Positions 46,032-54,000 of a stretch of 64,000 nucleotides of DNA are shown here, piece after piece. The notes beneath the pieces were generated by a model. The model saw only the letters and a list, made by a program, of their open reading frames with translations. It had not been told where the DNA came from and made no database searches. The DNA lies in the IMG/VR virus record IMGVR_UViG_3300025133_000045, positions 35,826-99,825 of that record, one strand, 5' to 3'. The position numbers were made by a program, and so were the translations under genes. Origin of the DNA: a virus. Positions within the stretch are counted from its first letter, which is position 1. Every line of letters starts with the position of its first letter.

Positions 46032-46681
46032 TTCCTAAGCCTTATTACGTCATCTTCGATCACAATATATGTTTGATGTTCAACCCAGTCTCCTGTGTTG
46101 GCATAAGTTTTAATTGTTTCATCGTCATTAATCCAGATAAGAACCTCTGGTGTGTGAATGTGGCCCATAATAAAAACATCTGCATCATCATTCCACTGTG
46201 TTATGTCCCAAATTCTTCGAAGCTTTCTTTTTTTGATAGCCATGGAATGCCATCGAGTTGCGAGATCTATGTTCAGCCATCTCTCCAAATAATCTTGAAA
46301 AACTGATATGATCTTCATTGCGAATCGATATTTGGCTATGCCAGTATCATATTTATCACCGTGTTCTACTCTATACTTTCTTCTACCATCGACGAATTCA
46401 TATTTATCAACAAACTGTACGCCGAAAGCTGATTTTCCCACCAATCCACGAAACGATGCATCATGGTTACCAACTATATAGACGAGCTTTTGATCAAAAT
46501 GGTTGATTAATTCAAAAATCGCATGGCTTTTTTCTGTGAATGATGGGACTTTCAAAAAATCAATTATATCGCCTGCTAAAATTAGTTCATCACAGTCGAG
46601 AGACGATAAAAAATTAACCAATGCCGCTTCATTGGCATACTTGCTTCCTATATGAAGATCTGATATGATTACTCTCTTCAT
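45947..46681 (-). CDS. Calcineurin-like metallophosphoesterase
   Basis: This encodes 244 aa. All family motifs are visible: ISDLHIGS (D-x-H), AGDIIDFL (GD), VGNHDASF (GNHD), and MGHIHTPEV (GHxH). It resembles UDP-diacylglucosamine hydrolase (LpxH)-like and general phosphoesterases. It begins 23 nt after the 3' end of the tmRNA with no terminator between, so both probably lie on one transcript. A role in RNA or nucleotide metabolism is possible. The last ~28 residues are low-complexity and overlap the next gene. Confidence 0.8.
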   Translation of the reverse strand: MKRVIISDLHIGSKYANEAALVNFLSSLDCDELILAGDIIDFLKVPSFTEKSHAIFELINHFDQKLVYIVGNHDASFRGLVGKSAFGVQFVDKYEFVDGRRKYRVEHGDKYDTGIAKYRFAMKIISVFQDYLERWLNIDLATRWHSMAIKKRKLRRIWDITQWNDDADVFIMGHIHTPEVLIWINDDETIKTYANTGDWVEHQTYIVIEDDVIRLRNWQLERKRKSSHSEEGSGLGTKRLTTTA

Positions 46682-46704
46682 ATTAACTCTCTAATAGTAT
46701 ATAG

Positions 46705-47074
46705 TGGAGGTGGGCGGGATCGAACCGCCGTCCAAAATAAATTCAATTTCAAGTCATTCACAGGTTTATCTGGTTTACTGTCACAAACCAGAAAAGGTAG
46801 TCGGGCTTCCAACCAGCGCTTTCCGACCGAATGCGCTCCACCTGCTACAAGCAGGGTAACCATTTTGATTTTTTATTTTCGCAGGAATCTACCTGTTATC
46901 CCAAATTGGGTGTCAAGGTCTTGGGAAACCCCGTCACTAAGCCGCTAGGCGAACAGAGTTGAAATAATCGTTGTTGTTAGCAATTATTGGTTTTGAACTA
47001 CATTTTAAGTCTTTAGTTCGGACGACTACCTGCACTATTCATCTTATTTACTCTGTCGAATCCAAGTCACCCCC
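46705..47074 (-). ncRNA. ssrA: tmRNA (phage-encoded transfer-messenger RNA)
   Basis: The 5' end GGGGGTG (47074 downwards) pairs over 7 bp with CACCTCC at the 3' end, leaving discriminator A at 46705; CCA is not encoded. GACTTGGATTCGAC follows the 5' strand as in bacterial tmRNA. The T-arm GGCGG-TTCGATC-CCGCC lies near the 3' end. A reading frame from GCT at 46981 to TAG at 46937 encodes the tag ANNNDYFNSVRLAA, ending in the protease-recognised LAA. Several pseudoknot-capable stems follow. tmRNA rescues stalled ribosomes and tags proteins for ClpXP. Confidence 0.93.
46937..46981 (-). other. tmRNA tag-peptide reading frame
   Basis: Inside the tmRNA, 14 sense codons starting with the resume codon GCT and ending with TAG spell ANNNDYFNSVRLAA. 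Compared with the E. coli tag ANDENYALAA it is four residues longer, keeps A-N at the start and L-A-A at the end, and has an Asn-rich front and an Arg before LAA. Confidence 0.9.
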
Positions 47075-47165
47075 TTAAAGAATCAATTAACAATTAGCCA
47101 AAAATAGTTTATGATATTCATTAGTATACTTAATATTACTCTAATTATGTTTTATTTGAAATAAT

Positions 47166-47194
47166 AATATAACTGCTCTCTTTCTGTTTGTCAA
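47166..47194 (-). promoter_or_regulatory. Sigma70-type promoter for tmRNA
   Basis: On the minus strand TTGACA (47194-47189), a 17-nt spacer, then TATATT (47171-47166). The -35 lies at the end of the gene at 47191. Predicted start is about 47159, leaving ~85 nt of 5' leader (A/T-rich, no gene) before the mature tmRNA end, to be removed by RNase P. Confidence 0.78.
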
Positions 47195-47550
47195 GTGGGT
47201 TCCTCAAAATAAGAATCAATATTGAATCTCTTGGAGAGATTGTTAAAATCATTTGGTCTCAGGCCCAAGAATCTCATTGCATCACCTTTGGTTTTGGTTG
47301 CAGAATAAGCGTACTTCAATACTGCATCCTTGATTATATATGGCATAGCATACCAAATAGGAAAGCCGTATAAACGATTGCCAACTGGCTGTGACGACAG
47401 TTCTAATTTTAAACCTATCACCTCCTCAAGTGTCAGATTTGCCAGCATTACTTCGAAGCTTTCGTTTATACGGCAATCCTTTTTTAGCTTTCTAGAGAGG
47501 CTATAATTTCTATTCTTTCCGACGTGTTTTCTTTTTCTCTTCCACGACAT
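47191..47550 (-). CDS. Small basic protein with Fis-like helix-turn-helix
   Basis: This encodes 119 aa. The N-terminal ~30 residues are strongly basic (SWKRKRKHVGKNRNYSLSRK). Residues ~83-115 (AVLKYAYSATKTKGDAMRFL, then GLRPNDFNNLSKRF) follow the Fis-type helix-turn-helix pattern: a helix, an A-x-x-LG turn, and a recognition helix. It is probably a DNA-binding regulator or nucleoid-type protein. One base overlaps the stop of the 250-aa gene. Its target is unknown. Confidence 0.6.
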   Translation of the reverse strand: MSWKRKRKHVGKNRNYSLSRKLKKDCRINESFEVMLANLTLEEVIGLKLELSSQPVGNRLYGFPIWYAMPYIIKDAVLKYAYSATKTKGDAMRFLGLRPNDFNNLSKRFNIDSYFEEPT

Positions 47551-48302
47551 TAAAGCTCCGCTTCTGCATCTTCAAGTTGTTCCTGATCTTGTTCTTGATC
47601 TTGGGGGAGCGGCTGAGTATCAGCAACGGGCAGTTCAGGAGACATTTCATCTAAAAACTTATCCAGGTACTTGTCGACATTTTCTTCTCCATATTTGTCA
47701 AAAACATCCCTGTCACTGGGGTCTCCCAAAAGTTCATATTTATCAAGAATATTCTGCTGAATCTTCTTCATAACATTAAAAGCAACATTCCGACCAGTCT
47801 TATCTAAATCGGCATCTTCTAAGCCCTTGGTAAAATCATCCATGGGATCAACTTCTTTATCCTCGATATCAATAATATTCTCATCATCACCAAAGTCGCC
47901 CTTCCTACCGACATCTATATCGACATCCTCAGCTATTGCAACCATGCCAGCAGATGCATTCATATTTGCAAGATCTATAAGATTTCGCCACGCATTCAAA
48001 ACGTGAGCCCTGAATGACGTTTTTTGGTCAAAGTTCGTGGTAAGAGACTTAAAGCTAGTCTCAAGCTGAGGGATAATCTCCTTTAGGAGATCCTCCAGAA
48101 CATTAATTCCAGTGGAACGATTTGGGATTTCATCAGGAACGGGAGCCCTTTCTGCGAGAATTCCACGGATAACCTTGCGAATCATCTGCTCGGCCATCAA
48201 CTCTTTCTTTTTTTCTTTTGCTTGTCTTTCTTTGACAATTCTGATGATCTTACGGACATTTTCACGTAATAACATCTCTTCAACCAAATCATTCCTTTTC
48301 AT
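47550..48302 (-). CDS. Helical protein with amphipathic N-terminus, possible head/core component
   Basis: This encodes 250 aa. The first ~55 residues are charged amphipathic helices (VRKIIRIVKERQAKEKKKEL, then MIRKVIRGILAERAP). A weakly folded centre follows, then acidic segments and a Gln/Asp/Glu-rich tail (QDQEQDQEQ). ILAE before Arg fits the L-x-E cleavage rule of T4-type prohead proteases. Such composition occurs in prohead core/scaffold proteins, but no named family is recognised. Confidence 0.5.
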   Translation of the reverse strand: MKRNDLVEEMLLRENVRKIIRIVKERQAKEKKKELMAEQMIRKVIRGILAERAPVPDEIPNRSTGINVLEDLLKEIIPQLETSFKSLTTNFDQKTSFRAHVLNAWRNLIDLANMNASAGMVAIAEDVDIDVGRKGDFGDDENIIDIEDKEVDPMDDFTKGLEDADLDKTGRNVAFNVMKKIQQNILDKYELLGDPSDRDVFDKYGEENVDKYLDKFLDEMSPELPVADTQPLPQDQEQDQEQLEDAEAEL

Positions 48303-51300
48303 CGTGTAGAACTCCTCGTTTCATTCAATAAATAGTCCATAACTTCGTTAATCAACTTCTCTTCTTGAACAAGTGAGCCTTTCATATTTAATTTTGAACG
48401 TTTCTTTTCTTCCTCGTTCTCTTCTCCGACATCATCGCCTTCCCAGGGTCCACCTTGTGCCGCTGGGGCTCCTTCCACATTGCCTCCAGCCATGCTGGAA
48501 TTTTCTTCGATGTCAGCAGGCTCGTCTTGCGCTTCTCGGATCTTATCGTAAACTGCTTTATATTTGTGTTTTAAATTGACAGGAAGCCCTTGAGGTGCTA
48601 TATTGTTATACCATTCATCGAAACCTAATGATAAAGCTGATTCCCTAGCCTGTGTCCCACTCATTAAACGAGGTGTTTCAATCATCTTTACCAAAACATC
48701 ACCATTTTCATCCTTATCAATGGGCAAATAATCGTGATCCTCTAAATATTTGCTAGGGCTGAAGGTTCGCAATGCCTTCATATATTTCCCAAACCTATCG
48801 GCTCCAGCGAGCCAACCTACAACTTTATGACCCTTATCGTGAAGATCTTCCATAATATCCACGATAAAGCCGCTCTTTGAAAACTTATCAGCCACTATAA
48901 CTTCAGGATCTCCTTCGTAGATTGAAGAAAGAAGCTCATATTGCTCTTTCTCGCTCAGAGGGTTTGTTGCTTTGTCTTCGCTTGTAGCTGCCCCCTTAAC
49001 AAGCATAATATACACTGCATCAGCCCCTGCATCGGCAAGCGCTTTCTTTCCCTTCTCAACCATTGCATGATGGCCAAGGTGCCAAGGCTGGGCTCGGCCA
49101 CTCCAAATTATCACCCTCTTCCTAAAGTCATCTTTTGGATCCCGACCAACTCCAGCTTCAAAATTAATGATTCGATCAACCCTGAAGCCCAAAACAGCGT
49201 TCAAAAGGTTAATGTAGTAGGCTTTGCCACTTAGATTGGAATTTGTAGCTTTATTCAAGGCTACAATCTTTTTTTCAAGTCGTACAAAGAATTCTTCCGT
49301 CTTCCTCACAGAATCTGCATCGAGATTGGGTGCCGTCTTTTTAAACTTTGCTTTATCGTTTTGAAGCTGGCTTTCAAAGGTTTTTATTGTTTCTTTGGCT
49401 TTTTCCTTGATCCCGCTAATATCTGGTTCGCTCTCGACCAAATAAGGCACCAAAGAGGCTAAAAACTCCATTTTTCGATTAGAACCACTCTGTTTGGGAC
49501 TAAATGTATCTGCGGCTGTTCGTATTGCCCGGTTTAAGGCCGCTGGTTGTGATGTCTTGAGCCCGAGGATTTCTTTGATAAAGTGATTTTCGAGAGCCTT
49601 CTCAAGATTGAGAATATTCACCCTGTCTTCCCAGAAAATGTCTTTTCTCTTATCAAAGAGTTCAGAGGTGCCCTTGACCTCGTAGATATCCCCATTTGGC
49701 TTTTTGATCTTGAGTACGACCCCTTCTATGTAAGAATCTTCGCCCCCAAGCCTAGAAGATGCCTTATTGGCAAATCCGTTTAATGCTCCTTGCAATTCTT
49801 TGCTTACTTTGTCGAGTTCTTTGACAAGTTCCTTTTTTGCTGGAGACCCTTTGCGGGTGGACAAGAGTGTGATCCCCTTTTCGAAATTTGACTTGTCCTT
49901 GAGATAATGTGCCAAAACTTTGCCGATATTAATATGAAATACGCCCTCCATTTTCATATCTTCATCGTTGGTATAAATTCTCCATTCCGCAGCCCATCCA
50001 GCTTGCATAGATTCGTATTTCAGTAGGCTTGTTAGCTCGTTATTCTGATCAGGGGTCACTTTATACCAGTTTAGGCGGTCAGAATTCCAAAGCTGACAGT
50101 TAAAGAGTACAAAAGCACCTGCTTTTCCAAACTTTTCCCTCGAATAAGGGGTGCCAACAAAAATAATATTATCGTTACCTTTTGACCCCTCATGTGTTAA
50201 AACAGGGAACAATTCAGCGTCATAACGGAAAGGGCCGACTCTATCAAAGAGGTTTTTCAATGATTCTTGAAAATTCTTATCATTTTGAAGATATTTGAAC
50301 GATTCCAGAAGATCTACATTGAATCCGAATCTTTTTTCAACGTTTTTAGTATAAACCGGCCCACTATTGCTCGATTCCATGAAAAACTGTTCCCTTTTGT
50401 CCAAACCGAAGTGACAAAACGACGAATCCATCTTTTCAACGAGGTCAATCGACGAGTTATTTCCAAAGTCAATGTCAAAACCGGTTTTCCCTTCGTTGTT
50501 GGACTCATCGACCAGTGTACGAAGAACGTCAAGAGCGGTTTTGCGAGTGAACTTGCTTTTCCCAGCAAATCTGCCGATTCCTGTTCTAGCTTCATTCACC
50601 ATCTCTGGATTTTTGGGCGGTTCCCAAGTCTTTTTCATCAGCTTACCCAGAATTGTCATTCCCAAGTTGTATTCTTCTTTGCCGATGCTCCTTTTAAGGT
50701 TCATCTCCGCACTGTCAATAAACTTCTCCCAAATTATATCGATATCAGAAGTTCTTTTATTCCTTCCTATGAAGTTGGCCAGCTTTGACGCATGATAAAT
50801 GGTTGAACCCGATGCTTCGGGGTGATCCAAGATTGTACGTGCCAAAGCGTCCAAATTTTCAAATCCAATGCGAGATTCAGACTCAACGTCAATGCTTTTC
50901 CGTGACATCTTGGTAGGGTCGCCTCTTTTTGGCTTTCGAAGATCCAATACGAGTTTTAAACCCCTCTCGCCAAGCGAAAACCTAGCACCGACAGGATCCC
51001 AGCCTAATTTTCTCTGCTTTTGAAGCATCTTTGCAAATTCAGTGTCAGGGTTGTTCTCGGCAGAGTCCAAAACAGCCTCAAAGGCGTCTCCTTGCTTCAA
51101 TTCCATAGCTGCTGCAACAGCGCGTAGCAAAATAATGGAGAATGCACCTTTCACCTGAGACGCAAGATCAACAAAGCTGCTTTTTTGAAGAAACTCTTTT
51201 GTTGCCCTCGCATTGGCAACGTCTACAAGATCTATTTGAAAAACACGATTGCCAACACGCACTGCAATGTGAATTTCGTTCTTTCCGCGCCTCGTGGCAT

Positions 51301-51778
51301 ACACCGAGGGGTCAATTTCCTCGATGGCCGCTGCGACCTCTTTAGATGGGGCAGCAAAGACAACATCAATATCCAAATCACCATAACTTGTCTTTTTTTG
51401 CGATGCCATATTAATCACATCATCTGTTTCAAACTGGTCCGTTGCAACAACATCGGACCCATAATGTTTTAGGGCTGCCAACCTAGTAGAGCCTACTTGA
51501 TATCGAGGAGGAACTGATGTATCGAGAAGCTTCTTTTGTCCGAGGAGATATAAAAGTTTTCCGATATACGTTTGATCATCGGCATCTGGAAAAACCCCAT
51601 ATTCCTTGGGCAAGACCATGCTCAAATCTTCATCCGAGATCGTTGAATACGTCATATCCCGTTCAGCATTGTCAGGATGAGAACTTAATTTAGTTTTTAT
51701 GAGAGTGTCTGCTGCATTCCCTCCTTCAGAAAGGAGTTCCCTCACCAGACTGAAAAGAGTCTGCTGCAAGCCGGTCAT
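48299..51778 (-). CDS. 1159-aa multi-nucleotidyltransferase: pol-beta-like, RNA-ligase-like and HIGH-type adenylyltransferase domains
   Basis: Three catalytic modules are visible. Residues ~95-200 resemble a pol-beta-type nucleotidyltransferase (YGDLDIDVVFAAP near 131, FQIDLVDVA later). Residues ~445-720 resemble a covalent nucleotidyltransferase/ligase: EKMDSSFCHFGLD as motif I with Lys nucleophile, YIEGVVLK as motif IV, and a following EVKG as motif V. Residues ~885-1060 are a HIGH-type cytidylyl/NMN-adenylyltransferase (WSGRAQPWHLGHHAM, LAGADRFGKY, RLMSGTQARES). The N-terminus LFSLVRELLSEGG is an amphipathic helix with an L-x-E site. RNA repair or NAD-linked chemistry is inferred; the combination is unusual. 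Confidence 0.72.
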   Translation of the reverse strand: MTGLQQTLFSLVRELLSEGGNAADTLIKTKLSSHPDNAERDMTYSTISDEDLSMVLPKEYGVFPDADDQTYIGKLLYLLGQKKLLDTSVPPRYQVGSTRLAALKHYGSDVVATDQFETDDVINMASQKKTSYGDLDIDVVFAAPSKEVAAAIEEIDPSVYATRRGKNEIHIAVRVGNRVFQIDLVDVANARATKEFLQKSSFVDLASQVKGAFSIILLRAVAAAMELKQGDAFEAVLDSAENNPDTEFAKMLQKQRKLGWDPVGARFSLGERGLKLVLDLRKPKRGDPTKMSRKSIDVESESRIGFENLDALARTILDHPEASGSTIYHASKLANFIGRNKRTSDIDIIWEKFIDSAEMNLKRSIGKEEYNLGMTILGKLMKKTWEPPKNPEMVNEARTGIGRFAGKSKFTRKTALDVLRTLVDESNNEGKTGFDIDFGNNSSIDLVEKMDSSFCHFGLDKREQFFMESSNSGPVYTKNVEKRFGFNVDLLESFKYLQNDKNFQESLKNLFDRVGPFRYDAELFPVLTHEGSKGNDNIIFVGTPYSREKFGKAGAFVLFNCQLWNSDRLNWYKVTPDQNNELTSLLKYESMQAGWAAEWRIYTNDEDMKMEGVFHINIGKVLAHYLKDKSNFEKGITLLSTRKGSPAKKELVKELDKVSKELQGALNGFANKASSRLGGEDSYIEGVVLKIKKPNGDIYEVKGTSELFDKRKDIFWEDRVNILNLEKALENHFIKEILGLKTSQPAALNRAIRTAADTFSPKQSGSNRKMEFLASLVPYLVESEPDISGIKEKAKETIKTFESQLQNDKAKFKKTAPNLDADSVRKTEEFFVRLEKKIVALNKATNSNLSGKAYYINLLNAVLGFRVDRIINFEAGVGRDPKDDFRKRVIIWSGRAQPWHLGHHAMVEKGKKALADAGADAVYIMLVKGAATSEDKATNPLSEKEQYELLSSIYEGDPEVIVADKFSKSGFIVDIMEDLHDKGHKVVGWLAGADRFGKYMKALRTFSPSKYLEDHDYLPIDKDENGDVLVKMIETPRLMSGTQARESALSLGFDEWYNNIAPQGLPVNLKHKYKAVYDKIREAQDEPADIEENSSMAGGNVEGAPAAQGGPWEGDDVGEENEEEKKRSKLNMKGSLVQEEKLINEVMDYLLNETRSSTR

Positions 51779-52032
51779 TTTTTGGTATTCTCTTCTTCTA
51801 AAAGGTTAACATGCTCTTCAAGTAATGTAACTTTTTCTTCAAGTTTGCGAACGTGTCTCTTGATTTCTCGGAGATTTTCTTTTGCTATCTCCATACGCCT
51901 TGAATCAGTTTTAGAGCGCGGCTGAAGTTGGCTTAAGATTTCCGATAAATTCTGGATATAAGAAGCTACACCAACGCCTGCACGCGATTCACCCAGCAAA
52001 AACCTTCTAGTGATCCCGTCCAAATCAGCCAT
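51775..52032 (-). CDS. Small coiled-coil protein
   Basis: This encodes 85 aa; I chose ATG at 52032 rather than the upstream non-ATG extension. The C-terminal half is a clear coiled coil with heptads (LREIKRHVRKLEEKVTLLEE). The N-terminal GITRRFLLGESRAGVG contains an L-x-E site before Ser, like the packaged-protein cleavage rule. Stop overlaps the start of the 1159-aa gene by 4 nt. It may be an assembly or scaffold partner; function unknown. Confidence 0.55.
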   Translation of the reverse strand: MADLDGITRRFLLGESRAGVGVASYIQNLSEILSQLQPRSKTDSRRMEIAKENLREIKRHVRKLEEKVTLLEEHVNLLEEENTKK

Positions 52033-52033
52033 A

Positions 52034-52489
52034 TCATTTTCTCGCCATATATTTCTTAATGGCTTCACGAACCGTTTTACGAATCCGAACTTCTTCCTCT
52101 ATAATCGTGGAAGATTGCCTTTTCGTCACAGTGCGGGATTCCTGATACCTTTCTTTCCTTGTGTCCGGTGAACGGCCCCCTCTCTTCCCCTTCGGGGCCA
52201 TAAAGTTATTCTGAATCTGCCTAGCCTTCCCGCCCGAATAAGTTTTGCCCCATTTATCTTTCCATTTCACGTCTACAGTTCCTATAGAAGTCGGATCATC
52301 ATAGCCTGTACCCGAGATATCAAAAACACGACCTTCATCATCGACGCGAATCTCGCTTGAAAGGCTCTCCTCAAGCTCAAGAGAATCCTCAGCCTCTTCT
52401 TGGGTATTATCTTCTTTAGTTTCGGGAATGCCAAACCTCTCTTTAATCAGAGTTGCAAGCTCTGCATTCTTCCATTCAAATAGTTTCAT
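52034..52489 (-). CDS. Nested in-frame gene product from an internal start
   Basis: ATG at 52489, in the same frame as the metallopeptidase gene, is preceded by AGAGGAG 8 nt upstream, a stronger ribosome binding site than the main start has. The product (151 aa) begins MKLFEWKNAELATLIK, whose DNA (ATGAAACTATTTGAATGG) resembles the shared 5' sequence of the genes at 60-64 kb. It may be an independently packaged protein. The internal start is seen; its use is inferred. Confidence 0.45.
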   Translation of the reverse strand: MKLFEWKNAELATLIKERFGIPETKEDNTQEEAEDSLELEESLSSEIRVDDEGRVFDISGTGYDDPTSIGTVDVKWKDKWGKTYSGGKARQIQNNFMAPKGKRGGRSPDTRKERYQESRTVTKRQSSTIIEEEVRIRKTVREAIKKYMARK

Positions 52490-52945
52490 TTTTTTATCTC
52501 CTCTAGAGTAGTAACTAGACTCTTGTAATTGTTTTTTATGGGTATCTTCCCAATCTCTAAGACACATACTGCCATCTCGATTTGCTTCGACTTCCATTTG
52601 TCTTAGGTGTGGATTAGTTTGTGCATACCCATCACCCGCTTCCCCCATATCGCCAAACTGTCCCTCACAGTTTTGTTTGTGATGAACCAGTTCGTGAGAC
52701 AGGGATCTTAAAATATCTTTTGGATGACGACCGTCAGTGAAAATTGTTACTCCGTAAGATGAAGGATCATAGTGAGCAGTTTTTCCAAGAGGCAATTTAG
52801 CATTTTCAGCGTCAGAGACAAAGAAAAGAGACGGAGGCTTCTTGAATCCAAACCTCTTCACAGCAAAATTCATAAAACTGGACAACAATGGTTTGAATTG
52901 TCCATAATCCAATGAATCTGATTTATTTGTAACCTTACACTTCAT
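52034..52945 (-). CDS. Zinc metallopeptidase-like protein with a second C-terminal module
   Basis: This encodes 303 aa from ATG at 52945. The N-terminal half carries ILRSLSHELVHHKQ, an HExxH zinc motif (near residue 85), with a plausible third ligand in the RQMEVEANRDG stretch (gluzincin-like). The second half begins MKLFEWKNAELATLIKERFG, is acidic then basic, and ends IRKTVREAIKKYMARK. The halves are joined by a low-complexity stretch and there is a ribosome binding site at the junction, so the second half may also be made separately. Substrate unknown. Confidence 0.62.
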   Translation of the reverse strand: MKCKVTNKSDSLDYGQFKPLLSSFMNFAVKRFGFKKPPSLFFVSDAENAKLPLGKTAHYDPSSYGVTIFTDGRHPKDILRSLSHELVHHKQNCEGQFGDMGEAGDGYAQTNPHLRQMEVEANRDGSMCLRDWEDTHKKQLQESSYYSRGDKKMKLFEWKNAELATLIKERFGIPETKEDNTQEEAEDSLELEESLSSEIRVDDEGRVFDISGTGYDDPTSIGTVDVKWKDKWGKTYSGGKARQIQNNFMAPKGKRGGRSPDTRKERYQESRTVTKRQSSTIIEEEVRIRKTVREAIKKYMARK

Positions 52946-53183
52946 TTTTTGGCCCTTCAAACCTTTTTAAATTTACAACTGGTACGGACACCATTGCACT
53001 CCCTCTAAAACGAACAACCTTAGCATAAATTATGTTTCTGCCTCCTTTCCTCTTTTGATAAAAATCAATTATCAATCCTAAATCTCTAACCTCGTCCTCT
53101 CCCAACAATTTCCAACTAACCAAATCTCCTATCTTAATCTTTGCCAACATCCTGTCGCCAAGAGAACCTTCGGAACTCAACAC
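52935..53183 (-). CDS. Small SH3-like beta-barrel protein
   Basis: This encodes 82 aa from a GTG at 53183 with AGAGG upstream; ATG at 53150 is an alternative giving 71 aa. The sequence KIKIGDLVSWKLL, then GLIIDFYQKRKGGRNIIYAK, then VVNLKRFE has the strand rhythm of small barrel proteins common in T4-like phages. It overlaps the metallopeptidase gene by 11 nt. Function unknown. Confidence 0.55.
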   Translation of the reverse strand: MLSSEGSLGDRMLAKIKIGDLVSWKLLGEDEVRDLGLIIDFYQKRKGGRNIIYAKVVRFRGSAMVSVPVVNLKRFEGPKNEV

Positions 53184-53184
53184 T

Positions 53185-53523
53185 CTATACCTCTGGGGTT
53201 GTCATATCTAGTTCTTCTCCTGTCTTATAGTCCATAGCGCTCATGGCATAATTGAGTGCCCGTTGAATACGGGACAACTGAAAATCGGAGATTTTCTCAA
53301 TCTCAATTTGTGATAAATCTCCTCCTTTAAAGCCCTCTCCTACAGATGTGGTAAGATCGTGGATCAGGCCAACAATCCTTTCAGTCTCTTCTTCAAAAGG
53401 GGTTAGAGAATCGTTAGTTCTATCACCACTTATATCAAACATGGGTCGATCCCGATCCCAATGACGAGGCGACATATATTCATTAATCATATCAACGATT
53501 AATTGCTTAGTCAGTTTCTCCAT
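53185..53523 (-). CDS. Small helical hypothetical protein
   Basis: This encodes 112 aa with GAGAGGATTATA before the ATG. The N-terminus (EKLTKQLIVDMINEYMSPRH) is an amphipathic helix; the C-terminal ~50 residues are helical as well. No catalytic motif or membrane segment. Gene order suggests it belongs to the group around the 1159-aa protein. Function unknown. Confidence 0.55.
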   Translation of the reverse strand: MEKLTKQLIVDMINEYMSPRHWDRDRPMFDISGDRTNDSLTPFEEETERIVGLIHDLTTSVGEGFKGGDLSQIEIEKISDFQLSRIQRALNYAMSAMDYKTGEELDMTTPEV

Positions 53524-53603
53524 TATAATCCTCTCCCTTCAATAATTGCCGCCAAAACTGCTTTAGCGTCTGTCAGAGCTTCATAATAATCCAATCCCAA
53601 CAC
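53523..53603 (-). CDS. Possible 26-aa small ORF or gene remnant
   Basis: Between 53523 and 53643 one frame reads GLDYYEALTDAKAVLAAIIE and ends in a TAA overlapping the next ATG. GTG at 53603 could start it but lacks a ribosome binding site. The helix-like composition and exact abutment look gene-like; it could also be the decayed end of a larger gene. Confidence 0.25.
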   Translation of the reverse strand: MLGLDYYEALTDAKAVLAAIIEGRGL

Positions 53604-53642
53604 ATTAAATAGTATGCTGAAAACTTAAAAAATACTTGATTT

Positions 53643-53903
53643 CTAATTAAAACCCAAATCTACAACTTCTTCTTCGGATATTAACAAGAATTTATGGGGA
53701 GCCCTCACTAAAACTCGACCTCTATGATCAATATCGTTTGAAATCTTCACTATTTCTGTGCCCCGTGGTACTTCGACCATGGATCTCCCCACTGGATCAT
53801 AAAACCAATCATATCCTGAGCCACTGATCATTTGGTAACACAATGGTTCTTTAGACTTTTGCTCTTCACTTCCAGTCGACTCCAGCATCCAATTTAACCA
53901 CAT
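53643..53903 (-). CDS. Small hypothetical protein
   Basis: This encodes 86 aa; ATG at 53903 has GGGAGA at proper distance. The protein is a mix of short strands (GRSMVEVPRGTEIVKI) and ends in LLISEEEVVDLGF. No family recognised. It lies at the boundary between the fibre genes and the enzyme group, with 97 nt of A/T-rich sequence upstream in which I see no clear promoter. Confidence 0.5.
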   Translation of the reverse strand: MWLNWMLESTGSEEQKSKEPLCYQMISGSGYDWFYDPVGRSMVEVPRGTEIVKISNDIDHRGRVLVRAPHKFLLISEEEVVDLGFN

Positions 53904-54000
53904 GCTTCTATCTCCCGCAAATAACTAGAAACTGAACCATCAAACATCACCAACTGAATCCTAAAACAAACATAAACTGTGCCTGTTTAGATAGTGTCGA

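Noticed and set aside
46678-46863. Open frame inside the tmRNA
   Set aside because: It overlaps the tmRNA T-arm and pseudoknot region; the RNA explains the sequence fully.
50267-50788. Plus-strand open frame of 173 codons within the 1159-aa gene
   Set aside because: Antisense to a conserved ligase-like region; Phe/Ser-rich composition is that of a shadow frame.
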